DNA of 46,465 nucleotides from Solobacterium sp. (lineage in GTDB: Bacteria > Bacillota_I > Bacilli_A > Erysipelotrichales > Erysipelotrichaceae): the NCBI GenBank assembly GCA_017539385.1, contig JAFYHC010000096.1, forward strand, positions 1 to 46,465, written 5' to 3'. A model generated the notes under the pieces. That model did no database searches and was not told the origin of the DNA. It was given only the letters and a program-made list of their open reading frames with translations. A program made the translations under genes and the position numbers. Positions within the stretch are counted from its first letter, which is position 1. Every line of letters starts with the position of its first letter. Positions 24,530 to 33,123 of this stretch are shown one piece after another.

Positions 24530-25261
24530 ATGATCGAATTTCAAAATGTAAGCAAATCTTACAAAAAAGGCAGTAAAGCTGTAGACGGTCTGAATATGAC
24601 GGTCAATAACGGAGAGATCTTCGGGTTTCTGGGACCGAATGGTGCCGGTAAAAGTACGACTATACGGATGCTGACGGGTATCCTGAATATTGATGAAGGA
24701 AAGATCCTGTGTGACGGACATGATATCACAGCAGAACCGATGGCAGCCAAGCGCTCCTTTGGCTATGTGCCGGACAGCCCGGATCAGTTTCTGAGCATGA
24801 AGGGAATTGAGTACCTGAACTTTGTCGCAGATATCTATGATGTGGCAGACCGGAAGGAAAAGATCCGTACGCTGACACAGAAATTTGAGATCTTTGATGC
24901 ATTGAACAACCAGATCGAAAGCTATTCGCACGGCATGCGGCAGAAGATCGTCATCTGCGGCGCACTCCTGCATGATCCGGATAACTGGATCCTGGATGAA
25001 CCGATGACCGGTCTGGATCCGCGTTCTGCCTATGATCTGAAAGAGATGATGCGCCAGCACGCAGACAGCGGCAAGTGCGTCTTCTTCTCTACCCATGTAC
25101 TGGATGTGGCAGAGAAGATCTGCGACCGTGTCGGTATTATCCATAACGGCAAGCTTCTCTTTGTCGGCACACTGCAGGAAATGCGTGACACATTTAAAGA
25201 GAACACGTCCCTGGAGGAGTTGTTCCTGGAGATCACAGAAGATGCTCAGACGAATATTTAG
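24530..25261 (+). CDS. ABC transporter ATP-binding protein (ABC-2 type)
   Basis: A 243-residue cytoplasmic ATPase. Walker A is GPNGAGKST, the signature is degenerate as YSHGMRQKI in place of LSGGQ, and Walker B reads WILDEPMTGLDPRS, followed by STHVLD. This is typical of the CcmA/NatA-like exporters that work with an ABC-2 permease. The start follows GGAGG. It overlaps the permease gene by 20 nt, so they form one complex. The exported substrate cannot be read from sequence. Confidence 0.94.
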   Translation: MIEFQNVSKSYKKGSKAVDGLNMTVNNGEIFGFLGPNGAGKSTTIRMLTGILNIDEGKILCDGHDITAEPMAAKRSFGYVPDSPDQFLSMKGIEYLNFVADIYDVADRKEKIRTLTQKFEIFDALNNQIESYSHGMRQKIVICGALLHDPDNWILDEPMTGLDPRSAYDLKEMMRQHADSGKCVFFSTHVLDVAEKICDRVGIIHNGKLLFVGTLQEMRDTFKENTSLEELFLEITEDAQTNI

Positions 25262-26879
25262 TCTTACCAGACTGTTTGTCCGTTCTGCTTTTTTCAGCGG
25301 CTCCGGGCAGAAAAAACGGAAGTGGACACGCATTCTGCTGTATGTGATCCTGTATGGCTATTTAACGGTCGTCATGGGAATCTTTGCAAAGTATCTGCTG
25401 GGTGTCATGCAGGACCTTCGTCAGCCGCAGGCATTTGTTACACTGATCCTGCTGGCTAATGTGATGCTGACGCTGTTTACAACGATTATATCCAGTCTGA
25501 ATGTATTGTATTTTTCAGAAGATAATGCGGCACTGCTTCCGATGCCGATCCGGCCCATGGAAATGGTGGCAGGACGTCTCAATGCCCTGCTGGTGATCGA
25601 GTATATGGAAGAATTGCTGCTGGGTGCGGTGCCGCTTGGCGTCTATGCCGTCCTGACAGCACAGCCGTGGTATTTCTACATCGTGGCAATACTGGTATTG
25701 CTTGTTCTGCCGATCGTACCGGTCATGATCGCTGCGCTATTGATCATGACATTGATGAGCACGACCGGAAAGATCCGCAATAAGAAAGCTGTGCAGGCAG
25801 TAACAACAGTGATCTCACTGGTCCTTGCGATGGGGGCAGGCTTCCTTTCGTCCTCGCAGCAGTCGGAAGACATGATCATTTCTCTGGTGCGTCCCAATGG
25901 CCTGGCAACGGTATTGGGCAAGTATATGCCAACGGTGCAATTGGGCGCATCCTCTTTGAACCGTTTCAGCATTGCTTCGCTTCTGCTGCTGATCCTGGTC
26001 AGTGTACTGGCATATCTGCTGATGATCCTGTTCTCACAGAAACTGTATTATAAGGGCATGGTGGGTTCCCTGTTCTCTTCTTCCGGGGTGAGCAAAAAGA
26101 AGATCAATGAGCAGACGGCATACCGCAGCAGCAGTGTTGCGTCTTCCTATATCCGCAAAGAGATCCGCACCTATTTCCGCAAGCCGATCTATCTGGTGCA
26201 GCTGGTGCTTCCCTGCATTATCATGCCGATCTTCATGGCAGTGATCTTCTATGTATCACTGAGCAATGCCATGAAAGGGGACGGCATGAGCGTTGCGGAT
26301 ACGATGCGCATCCTGTATGGGGAAAATGACATGCTGCCGATCGTATTCTATGTGTGCCTGATGGTGCAGTTCTTCTCTTCCATGTACAGCTTCCTGTCCT
26401 GCGTGGCAATTTCCAAGGACGGACATGATGCGGCATTCATGAAGACGATACCGGTCCCGTTCTATAAGCAGGTGATCTATAAGGCAGTGCCGGATATCCT
26501 GATGACATTGTTTATCTATGTTCTGGTGGGCGTGCTGATGGCGGTGCTGTTTGTCGTGCCGGCGAAGGTGCTTCTCTGTTCGATGGCGGTATGCATTCCG
26601 TATGCAGTTCTGCATGGCTTTATTATCCTGCTGGATCTGAAGAATCCGAAACTGCAGTGGAACAATGAGATGGAAGTCGTCAAAAACAACATGCGCACAC
26701 TGATCCCGGTCGGTATTGGTCTTGGCAATGTGCTGGCAGTGGGACTGTGCGGGTTCTGGCTGAATATGTCCATTCCTGTTATGACAGCTGTATTTGCCGG
26801 TGTATACATCGTTTTGATCATTCTGCTGTTCCTGTATATCCGCAAAGCGGATCTGAAACTGGCGGATCACATCAGCTGA
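25242..26879 (+). CDS. ABC-2 type transporter permease, large
   Basis: A 545-residue membrane protein beginning MLRRIFSLTRLFVRSAFFSGSG, an amphipathic start as seen in ABC-2 permeases, with about 12 hydrophobic segments: a block at about 30-265, a cytoplasmic stretch SSSGVSKKKINEQTAYRSSSVASSYIRKEIRTYFRKP, then a second block to the end. It looks like two permease halves fused in one chain, so one copy could serve an ATPase dimer. GGAGAT lies before the ATG inside the ATPase gene. The open frame extends upstream within that gene, but the part is not protein-like. The substrate is unknown. Confidence 0.9.
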   Translation: MLRRIFSLTRLFVRSAFFSGSGQKKRKWTRILLYVILYGYLTVVMGIFAKYLLGVMQDLRQPQAFVTLILLANVMLTLFTTIISSLNVLYFSEDNAALLPMPIRPMEMVAGRLNALLVIEYMEELLLGAVPLGVYAVLTAQPWYFYIVAILVLLVLPIVPVMIAALLIMTLMSTTGKIRNKKAVQAVTTVISLVLAMGAGFLSSSQQSEDMIISLVRPNGLATVLGKYMPTVQLGASSLNRFSIASLLLLILVSVLAYLLMILFSQKLYYKGMVGSLFSSSGVSKKKINEQTAYRSSSVASSYIRKEIRTYFRKPIYLVQLVLPCIIMPIFMAVIFYVSLSNAMKGDGMSVADTMRILYGENDMLPIVFYVCLMVQFFSSMYSFLSCVAISKDGHDAAFMKTIPVPFYKQVIYKAVPDILMTLFIYVLVGVLMAVLFVVPAKVLLCSMAVCIPYAVLHGFIILLDLKNPKLQWNNEMEVVKNNMRTLIPVGIGLGNVLAVGLCGFWLNMSIPVMTAVFAGVYIVLIILLFLYIRKADLKLADHIS

Positions 26880-26891
26880 TTATTGTTTTTT

Positions 26892-26936
26892 ACAGTCCTG
26901 CTTCGATGATTTTTTCGTCGAAGGGACTGTTTTTTG
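26892..26936 (+). terminator. Terminator after ABC exporter
   Basis: ACAGTCC-(TG)-CTTCGA pairs with TCGAAG-GGACTGT, followed by TTTTTTG. Confidence 0.9.
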
Positions 26937-26973
26937 ATATAGTAGAGTAAGAAGAAAAAGGAGATATTCTAAT

Positions 26974-28557
26974 ATGGCAAAACCTGTAGTACTTGTTGTC
27001 ATGGACGGCGTCGGCTGGACTGACAAAGACATGGGAAATGCGGTTCTTCATGCATACAAACCGCAGATCAATGAACTGATGACAAACTGGCCGCACACAA
27101 CGATCAAGGCAAGCGGTAAGGCAGTAGGACTTCCGGATGATACCGATATGGGCAACTCCGAAGTCGGACATAATGCACTGGGCTGCGGACAGATCTATTC
27201 CCAGGGTGCAAAGCTGGTCAATGAATCGATCGAAAGCGGTGACATCTACGCTTCCTCCGCATGGAAGGGTGCAGCAGAATTCGCAAAATCCCACAATGGC
27301 AAAATGCATTTCATCGGACTGCTGTCCGACGGTAATGTCCATTCCAACATTTCGCATCTGATCGCCATGATCAAGGAATGCAAGAAGGAAGGACTCAACG
27401 AAGTACGCGTACATATTCTTCTCGATGGACGTGACGTTCCGGAAACATCTGCTCTGCAGTATGTTGACCAGCTGGAAGGCGTTCTGAGCGAACTGAACGA
27501 CGGCACATTCCACGGCGTTATCGCTTCCGGCGGCGGCCGTATGGTCATCACAATGGACCGTTATGAAGCAGACTGGTCCATGGTTGAAAAGGGCTGGCAC
27601 ATCCATGTCATGGGTGACGGCAGAAAGTTTGCTTCCGCAAAAGAAGCAATTGAAACACTGCGTGCAGAAGGCGGCTACACCGACCAGTTCCTGCCGGGAT
27701 TCGTGATCGCTGACGGCGATAAGCCGCTCGGACCGATCGATGACGGTGATTCCGTGATCCTGTACAACTTCCGCGGTGACCGTGCTGTGGAACTGTCCAA
27801 GGCATTTGACTATATGAACAAAGGCTTCAGTGCATTTGATCAGGTCAAGAAGCCGAATGTCTACTACGCAGGCATGCTGCAGTATGACGGAGACCTCAAA
27901 CTGCCGGATCACTTCCTGGTAGAACCGCCGCACATTGAACACACACTGAGCGAATTCCTGGTGAACAGAGGCGTATACAGCTATGCATGCTCCGAAACAC
28001 AGAAGTTCGGCCATGTAACATATTTCTGGAACGGCAACCGTTCTGAGAAGTTCTCGGATGAACTCGAGACTTGGGAAGAAATTCCGTCCGACATCATTCC
28101 GTTCGAACTGAAGCCGTGGATGAAGGCTACTGAGATCACAGACCACATGGTTGAAGCAATTGAATCCGGCAAATACCAGTTCCTGCGCTGCAACTATCCG
28201 AACGGCGACATGGTCGGCCATACCGGAAACTATGAAGCAACACTGATCGGTGTTGAATCGGTTGACCTGATGCTGAAGCGGATCATGGATGCGTGCAAGA
28301 AGATGGACTATGCTCTGATCGTTACAGCAGACCATGGCAACTCCGACCAGATGTATGACAAGGGATTCAACGAAGACGGTACACCGAAGGCAAAGACAAG
28401 CCATACACTGGCTAGAGTACCGTTCGCGATCTACAACGGACCGGAAGGCACAGAGATGAAAGACGGTGACTTCGGCCTGGCAAACGTTGCTGCTACTGTT
28501 GTCAAGATCCTTGGTTATGAACCGGATCCGGCATGGCTTGAATCCATCACAAAGTAA
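26974..28557 (+). CDS. gpmI: 2,3-bisphosphoglycerate-independent phosphoglycerate mutase
   Basis: A 527-residue glycolytic enzyme that interconverts 3- and 2-phosphoglycerate in an alkaline-phosphatase fold with two Mn ions. It begins KPVVLVVMDGVGW (metal Asp11), has the phosphoryl-accepting Ser62 in DMGNSEVGH, the central phosphotransferase domain with LDGRDVPETSALQY, and later ligands in NGDMVGHTG and TADHGNSDQM. AAAAAGGAGA precedes the start. It stands alone; no other glycolysis gene is beside it. Codon use is strongly biased, as expected for high expression. Confidence 0.97.
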   Translation: MAKPVVLVVMDGVGWTDKDMGNAVLHAYKPQINELMTNWPHTTIKASGKAVGLPDDTDMGNSEVGHNALGCGQIYSQGAKLVNESIESGDIYASSAWKGAAEFAKSHNGKMHFIGLLSDGNVHSNISHLIAMIKECKKEGLNEVRVHILLDGRDVPETSALQYVDQLEGVLSELNDGTFHGVIASGGGRMVITMDRYEADWSMVEKGWHIHVMGDGRKFASAKEAIETLRAEGGYTDQFLPGFVIADGDKPLGPIDDGDSVILYNFRGDRAVELSKAFDYMNKGFSAFDQVKKPNVYYAGMLQYDGDLKLPDHFLVEPPHIEHTLSEFLVNRGVYSYACSETQKFGHVTYFWNGNRSEKFSDELETWEEIPSDIIPFELKPWMKATEITDHMVEAIESGKYQFLRCNYPNGDMVGHTGNYEATLIGVESVDLMLKRIMDACKKMDYALIVTADHGNSDQMYDKGFNEDGTPKAKTSHTLARVPFAIYNGPEGTEMKDGDFGLANVAATVVKILGYEPDPAWLESITK

Positions 28558-28572
28558 GATAAAATGATCTTC

Positions 28573-28603
28573 AGGCCTGACACATCGTGTCAGGTCTTTC
28601 TTT
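28573..28603 (+). terminator. Terminator after gpmI
   Basis: GCCTGACAC-ATC-GTGTCAGGT forms a 9-bp stem, followed by CTTTCTTT. Confidence 0.88.
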
Positions 28604-28611
28604 GTATCGGC

Positions 28612-28617
28612 TATAAT
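28612..28617 (+). promoter_or_regulatory. -10 box TATAAT close to start codon
   Basis: A consensus TATAAT ends 6 nt before ATG 28624, so transcription would start at the A of the start codon. No ribosome binding site is present. Confidence 0.5.
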
Positions 28618-28623
28618 AACAGT

Positions 28624-29418
28624 ATGCTGGAGAAATGGATCGAGCTGCTGCGCAGAATGATACTGGCATGTGCATTTACGGGTGAGAAGCCGGCTGTGTT
28701 CGGTGCTTTTCACTGCGGGATGACATTGTGCATGATCGCTCTTGCGGCATTTGGTGCATACATGGTGCATGGACGAAGCGATGACGAAAAGATTCGGCTA
28801 TTGCACTGGTGCGGCATCGTGATGCTGATCAGTGAGATCTGGAAACAATTGTTCTGTTATTTTGTGGTGAACGGGGAGACGTTCAGCTGGTGGTATTTTC
28901 CGTTTCAGTTATGCAGTATGCCCATGTATCTGACACTGGTGCTGCCATATACGAAGCATAAAGGCACAATACTGCACTTTCTGGGCGGCTATGGGTTTCT
29001 GGCCGGTCTGTTGGCATTGCTGTTTCCGGAAGATATGCTGCGGGTGTGGCCGGTATTTACCATGCATGGGTTTTTATGGCATGGAATCATGCTGTTTATG
29101 GCAATGACAGCCTGGACGATGCGGATGGCGAAAGAGGCTTCTGATGCATCGGCTGTGCGATTGTTTTTGCTGCTATGTGCAATAGCGGAAGTTATCAACT
29201 GCACAGGTGCATATACGCATCCGTCCGTATTGCCGGATATGTTCTATATTTCTCCGTTTACGGTATCCTATCAGCCGGTATTCCGTGATATATGCCGTAT
29301 GCTAGGAAGAGTGCCGCAGATCGTCATCTACATTGTCGTATTGTCATTTGCGGCATGGGTGGTATGGAAATGCGTGGAAAGGAGCGGGAATGCAGACAAG
29401 AGAAGAAGCGCTGAATAA
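28624..29418 (+). CDS. YwaF-like (TIGR02206 family) membrane protein
   Basis: A 264-residue integral membrane protein with about seven hydrophobic segments. The conserved middle EIWKQLFCYFV...WWYFPFQLCSMPMYLTLVLPY, followed by FLGGYGFLAGLLALLFPEDML and the His-containing HGFLWHGIMLFMAM, matches the YwaF/TIGR02206 group, whose function is unknown. A basic tail ends the protein. It overlaps the DUF4186 gene by 29 nt. The start codon lies 6 nt after a -10 box, suggesting leaderless translation; the open frame goes a little further upstream to 28564, but that part lies in the terminator. Confidence 0.8.
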   Translation: MLEKWIELLRRMILACAFTGEKPAVFGAFHCGMTLCMIALAAFGAYMVHGRSDDEKIRLLHWCGIVMLISEIWKQLFCYFVVNGETFSWWYFPFQLCSMPMYLTLVLPYTKHKGTILHFLGGYGFLAGLLALLFPEDMLRVWPVFTMHGFLWHGIMLFMAMTAWTMRMAKEASDASAVRLFLLLCAIAEVINCTGAYTHPSVLPDMFYISPFTVSYQPVFRDICRMLGRVPQIVIYIVVLSFAAWVVWKCVERSGNADKRRSAE

Positions 29419-29779
29419 GCTGGAACGCTCCCGTTTCCGTTCTTCCTTTCACCTGAAAGATGCAGATATTGCCTATATCGATGAGAAGGGATGGGACACC
29501 ATAGAAAAACACGCACGGGATTTCGTGCGTGAGCGTCTCGCTCCGGCGTATCCGGAAAAGGACGGGAAACAGACACCGATGAAGGGCCATCCGGTCTTTC
29601 TTGCCCAGCATGCATGTGCGTGCTGCTGCCGGGGGTGTCTGGAAAAATGGTATAAGGTCGAACAGGGCAGACCCCTGAGTGAAGTGCAGCAGGAGAAGAT
29701 CGTACGTCTTCTGATGGCGTGGATCCAGCGTGATTATAACCGGCGGAAGATGTCCAGTCCGCGCATCATTAAGCCATGA
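29390..29779 (+). CDS. DUF4186 family protein
   Basis: A 129-residue soluble protein matching the DUF4186 pattern: RFRSSFHLKDADIAYIDEKG, ARDFVRERLAPAYPEKDGKQTPMKGHPVFLAQHACACCCRGCLEKWY, and a C-terminal MAWIQRDY. The Cys cluster CACCCRGC suggests metal binding, which is inference. GGAG precedes ATG 29390. It starts inside the membrane protein gene. The last 46 nt overlap the 3' end of the SDR gene on the other strand, so the tail NRRKMSSPRIIKP shares DNA with that gene. Confidence 0.85.
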   Translation: MQTREEALNKLERSRFRSSFHLKDADIAYIDEKGWDTIEKHARDFVRERLAPAYPEKDGKQTPMKGHPVFLAQHACACCCRGCLEKWYKVEQGRPLSEVQQEKIVRLLMAWIQRDYNRRKMSSPRIIKP

Positions 29780-30504
29780 GGCAGTGTTTTTGCAAGGACG
29801 CGGTCTACGGTCGGAACGATGCCGGGCGTGCATACACAGACGTTGTTTTCTGACGCATCCAGGGCACGGCGTACGACGTCTTCTGTTTTCTGTGCGAAGG
29901 GGAAGTGTCGGAAGCCGGCATTGTCCGCTGTACTGGCAGTGGGAATGAATTCGGTATCTTTGACCCAATACGGGCATACAGCAGTCACATGTATGCCTTT
30001 TTTGCGGCATTCAAAGTGCAGCGTCTTCGTATAGCTGAGCACAAAGGCCTTGGTTGCGGCATACAGGTTGAAAGCAGGCAGGGGATGGAATCCGGCAACC
30101 GATGCGATCTCAAGGATCTTACTGCCAGCATGCATATAGGGAAGACAGGCCTGTGTGACACGGGCAAGTGCGCGGCAGTTGAGTTCGATCATCCGGTCGG
30201 TGTCCTGTGCACTGGTTTGCTCTGTGAGGCCGATACGGCCCATTCCTGCGGCACATACGAGATATTCGATGTGCGGCTGTTCCTTCTGCAGACGCTCTTC
30301 CAGAAGCGTGTAACTGGCTGCCTCGGTGAGATCCAGCGGGATCGGTACGATGGTGCAGGGGAATGCATGCACCAACTCTTCCAGACGCTCCCTGCGGCGG
30401 GCAATCACCCAGATCTCATTTGGAGCACCGCGCTGAACGATCTGACGTACAAATTCTTTTCCAAGACCACTGGATGCACCGGTGATCAATGCAATGTTTT
30501 TCAT
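29734..30504 (-). CDS. Short-chain dehydrogenase/reductase (SDR)
   Basis: A 256-residue classical SDR, an NAD(P)-dependent oxidoreductase with a Rossmann fold. The cofactor motif TGASSGLGKEF starts at about residue 8; NAG appears as CAAGMG; the catalytic set is Ser in IASVAGF and YAATK; VCPYWVKDTEF follows. Two Arg in IARRRERL after the second strand favour NADP(H). The substrate is unknown; the dehydrogenase-RdhA/DltE-like branch is possible. AGGAGGAG lies before the start. It converges on the DUF4186 gene with a 46-nt overlap and no terminator between them. Confidence 0.92.
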   Translation of the reverse strand: MKNIALITGASSGLGKEFVRQIVQRGAPNEIWVIARRRERLEELVHAFPCTIVPIPLDLTEAASYTLLEERLQKEQPHIEYLVCAAGMGRIGLTEQTSAQDTDRMIELNCRALARVTQACLPYMHAGSKILEIASVAGFHPLPAFNLYAATKAFVLSYTKTLHFECRKKGIHVTAVCPYWVKDTEFIPTASTADNAGFRHFPFAQKTEDVVRRALDASENNVCVCTPGIVPTVDRVLAKTLPHGLMMRGLDIFRRL

Positions 30505-30547
30505 GACTCCTCCTCGTGTGAAATATCTATAGCAGGCATATTCATGA

Positions 30548-30553
30548 TACTAT
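30548..30553 (+). promoter_or_regulatory. -10-like TACTAT close to ygiQ start
   Basis: TACTAT ends 6 nt before ATG 30560, and no ribosome binding site lies between. This is a weaker case of the pattern seen at 4309, 6035 and 28612. Confidence 0.35.
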
Positions 30554-30559
30554 GATGAC

Positions 30560-32452
30560 ATGAGCAGAAAAAAGACGGAAAACCCGTTCTTTCCGATGAA
30601 CCGGAAAGAAATGGAAGAAAAAGGATGGCAGCAGGCAGACTTTGTTTATGTGTGCGGAGATGCCTATGTGGATCATTCCAGCTTTGGTGCGGCAATTATA
30701 TGCCGTCTGCTGGAAGCCCATAATTTCAAAGTGGCAATGGTATGCCAGCCGGACTGGAACAACAATGCCAGCATTGCGGAATTCGGAGAACCAAGACTGG
30801 GATTCCTGGTTTCTTCCGGCAATATGGACTCCATGGTCAATCACTACACAGTCGCAAAGAAGCGGCGTCAGATGGATGCCTACTCCCCGGGCGGCGTCAT
30901 TGGCAAACGTCCGGATCATGCAGTCGTTGTCTATTGCAATCTGATCCGGCGTACGTATAAGCATACCCCGATCATTATCGGCGGTATTGAAGGCTCTTTG
31001 CGCCGTTTATCCCATTATGATTACTGGGCAGATAAAGTACGCCGTTCGATCCTGCTGGATTCCGGTGCAGATCTGATCTCCTATGGTATGGGGGAACACA
31101 GTATCATAGAGATCGCAGAGGCACTGGACAGCGGTCTGGCCGTACAGGATATCACATTCATTGACGGCACGGTCTATAAGACAAGAGACGAAGCATCGAT
31201 CTTTGAAGGCGTGCGTCTTCCCGACTATGAGGAAGTCCGCGACAATAAAGAAGCCTATGCAAGAAGCTATGCCATCCAGTACCGCAATACCGATCCCTTT
31301 ACGGCAAAGAGGCTGTATGAGGCATATGACGGCAAAATGTTCGTTGTGCAGAATCCTCCCTCCAAGCCGCTTACCATGGCCGAAATGGATGCAGTCTATG
31401 CACTTCCCTATACCCGCCGCTATCATCCTTCGTATGAAAAAGCAGGCGGTATCCCGGCCTTGCAGGAAGTGAAATTCTCCCTGACATCCAACCGGGGATG
31501 CTTCGGAGAATGCAACTTCTGTGCCCTGACATTCCATCAGGGCAGGATCGTTCAGGTACGCAGTCATGAATCCATTATTGAAGAAGCCAGGATCTGTACG
31601 CAGGATCCGGACTTCAAAGGCTATATTCATGATGTCGGCGGACCGACCGCACAATTCCGCCGTCCTTCCTGCCAGAAGCAATTGAAATACGGCACATGCA
31701 TGCACCGGAAGTGCCTGTATCCCAAACCATGTCCCAATCTCGATGTCGATCACAGCGATTATCTGGAACTATTGCGCAAACTGCGTCAATTGCCAAAGGT
31801 CAAAAAGGTCTTTGTCCGCTCCGGCATCCGCTTTGATTATCTTCTGGCCGACCCGGATAAGACATTCCTGAAGGAACTGTGCCAGTATCATATCAGCGGT
31901 CAATTGCGCGTAGCACCGGAGCACATCCGTGACAGTGTATTGTCAAAGATGGGTAAGCCGGAAGTCTCCGTATATAACCGCTTTGTCTCGGAATTCGACA
32001 AGATGAATCATGAACTTGGTCTGGAACAGTACAATGTCCCGTACCTGATGTCCTCGCACCCGGGAAGCACACTGAAAGATGCCATTGCACTGGCAGAGTA
32101 TCTCAACCGACACCACCTGTCCCCGCAGCAGGTCTCTGACTTTTATCCCACACCGGGAACGATCTCCACGTGCATGTACTATACCGGCCTGGATCCGGAG
32201 ACGATGAAACCGGTCTATGTAGCACGCAATCCGCATGAAAAAGCCATGCAGAGAGCACTGATCCAGTTCCGGGATCCGAAGAATTACGATCTGGTCCATG
32301 AAGCACTTGTCAAAGAGCACCGGGAAGATCTGATCGGAAACGGTCCGCAGTGTCTGATCAGGGCACGCAGACAGGGCGGTGCACCACGCTATCAGAAAAA
32401 CGGAAAGAACACCGCAAAACCAGTTCACAAAGCAAAGAGCCGCAGTCACTGA
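30560..32452 (+). CDS. YgiQ family radical SAM protein
   Basis: A 630-residue radical SAM enzyme (UPF0313). The N-terminal cobalamin-binding-like part opens ADFVYVCGDAYVDHSSFG and contains HTPIIIGGIEGSLRRLSHYDYW. The 4Fe-4S cluster ligands are Cys314, Cys318 and Cys321 in RGCFGECNFCAL, in a CxxxCxxC pattern. A second Cys group (CQKQLKYGTCMHRKCLYPKPC) follows, as in YgiQ. The basic C-terminal tail is variable. The substrate of the family is not established. It is divergent from the SDR gene across 55 bp. The stop codon lies inside the terminator hairpin. Confidence 0.94.
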   Translation: MSRKKTENPFFPMNRKEMEEKGWQQADFVYVCGDAYVDHSSFGAAIICRLLEAHNFKVAMVCQPDWNNNASIAEFGEPRLGFLVSSGNMDSMVNHYTVAKKRRQMDAYSPGGVIGKRPDHAVVVYCNLIRRTYKHTPIIIGGIEGSLRRLSHYDYWADKVRRSILLDSGADLISYGMGEHSIIEIAEALDSGLAVQDITFIDGTVYKTRDEASIFEGVRLPDYEEVRDNKEAYARSYAIQYRNTDPFTAKRLYEAYDGKMFVVQNPPSKPLTMAEMDAVYALPYTRRYHPSYEKAGGIPALQEVKFSLTSNRGCFGECNFCALTFHQGRIVQVRSHESIIEEARICTQDPDFKGYIHDVGGPTAQFRRPSCQKQLKYGTCMHRKCLYPKPCPNLDVDHSDYLELLRKLRQLPKVKKVFVRSGIRFDYLLADPDKTFLKELCQYHISGQLRVAPEHIRDSVLSKMGKPEVSVYNRFVSEFDKMNHELGLEQYNVPYLMSSHPGSTLKDAIALAEYLNRHHLSPQQVSDFYPTPGTISTCMYYTGLDPETMKPVYVARNPHEKAMQRALIQFRDPKNYDLVHEALVKEHREDLIGNGPQCLIRARRQGGAPRYQKNGKNTAKPVHKAKSRSH

Positions 32453-32465
32453 CTGCGGCTTTTTG
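32438..32465 (+). terminator. Terminator of ygiQ
   Basis: AGCCGCAGTC and GACTGCGGCT form a 10-bp stem with the loop ACT, followed by TTTTTG; the stop codon is within the stem. Confidence 0.9.
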
Positions 32466-32546
32466 TGAGACTTGTACAGAATGTGACAATTCTGCAGGAA
32501 TCATATCTCATCTTGCATCGATACCAATTTTGGTGTAGTGTATTCA

Positions 32547-32578
32547 TCGTTAACCATATATAGATAACAGGTTTACGA
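32547..32578 (+). promoter_or_regulatory. BirA-box-like operator before bioY
   Basis: TCGTTAACC-N14-GGTTTACGA is an inverted repeat with one mismatch per arm pair. It matches the known BirA operator shape (TTGTTAACC, 14-16 nt, GGTTAACAA). It lies directly before the bioY ribosome binding site, and a BirA with a DNA-binding domain is encoded next to bioY, so biotin repression is expected. Confidence 0.8.
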
Positions 32579-32589
32579 AAGGAATAAAC

Positions 32590-33120
32590 ATGCAGGTTAA
32601 AGATATGACAAAAACAGCACTGCTTGCGGCAGTGATCTGTGTACTCTCCCCATTGGCGATTCCGCTGGCCGGTCAGGTCCCGATCTCCCTTGCAACACTG
32701 GCAGTGATGCTGGCAGGGGTGGTGCTCAAAGAAAAATACGGCACATTGGCCGTATTGATCTACATCATACTGGGAATGATCGGTGTACCGGTCTTTGCCA
32801 ATTATTCTGCCGGTGCATCCATCGTCTTTGGAATGACCGGCGGCTATATCATCGGCTATCTGCCGCTGGCATATATAACAGGTCTTGCCGCCAGGAAAGC
32901 TGCACAGGCGGAACACTATTCAATTCCAACGCTGGCACTAGGCGCACTTTTGGGCACGTTTGTGCTGTATGTGCTTGGTACAGTGTGGTTCATGGCATTT
33001 ACAAAGATGGGGTTAGGTGCTTCTCTTGCGGCATGCGTGCTGCCGTTTCTGGCAGGCGATGCGTTAAAGATCGCAGCGGTCTGTCTGCTTGCGCCAAGGC
33101 TCGAAAAGATCACGGCATGA
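32590..33120 (+). CDS. bioY: Biotin transporter S-component BioY
   Basis: A 176-residue membrane protein with six TM segments that captures biotin and works alone or with an ECF energy module. Family features are TALLAAVICVLSPLAIPL, GQVPISLATLAVMLAG, YIILGMIGVPVFA and the Gly-rich FGMTGGYIIGY, with LPFLAGDALKIA near the end. GAAAGGAA precedes the start. The energy module ecfA1-ecfA2-ecfT is encoded in the same window at 42.3-44.7 kb. It converges on birA with only 3 nt between the stops. Confidence 0.95.
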   Translation: MQVKDMTKTALLAAVICVLSPLAIPLAGQVPISLATLAVMLAGVVLKEKYGTLAVLIYIILGMIGVPVFANYSAGASIVFGMTGGYIIGYLPLAYITGLAARKAAQAEHYSIPTLALGALLGTFVLYVLGTVWFMAFTKMGLGASLAACVLPFLAGDALKIAAVCLLAPRLEKITA

Positions 33121-33123
33121 AAA

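Noticed and set aside
24395..25333. Minus-strand frame of 312 codons opposite the ABC ATPase
   Set aside because: Antisense of a certain ATPase gene and spans the neighbouring terminator and promoter.
26890..28770. Minus-strand frame of 626 codons opposite gpmI
   Set aside because: gpmI is certain and strongly codon-biased, which removes stops from this antisense frame. It has no start signal and is rich in His and Cys without pattern.
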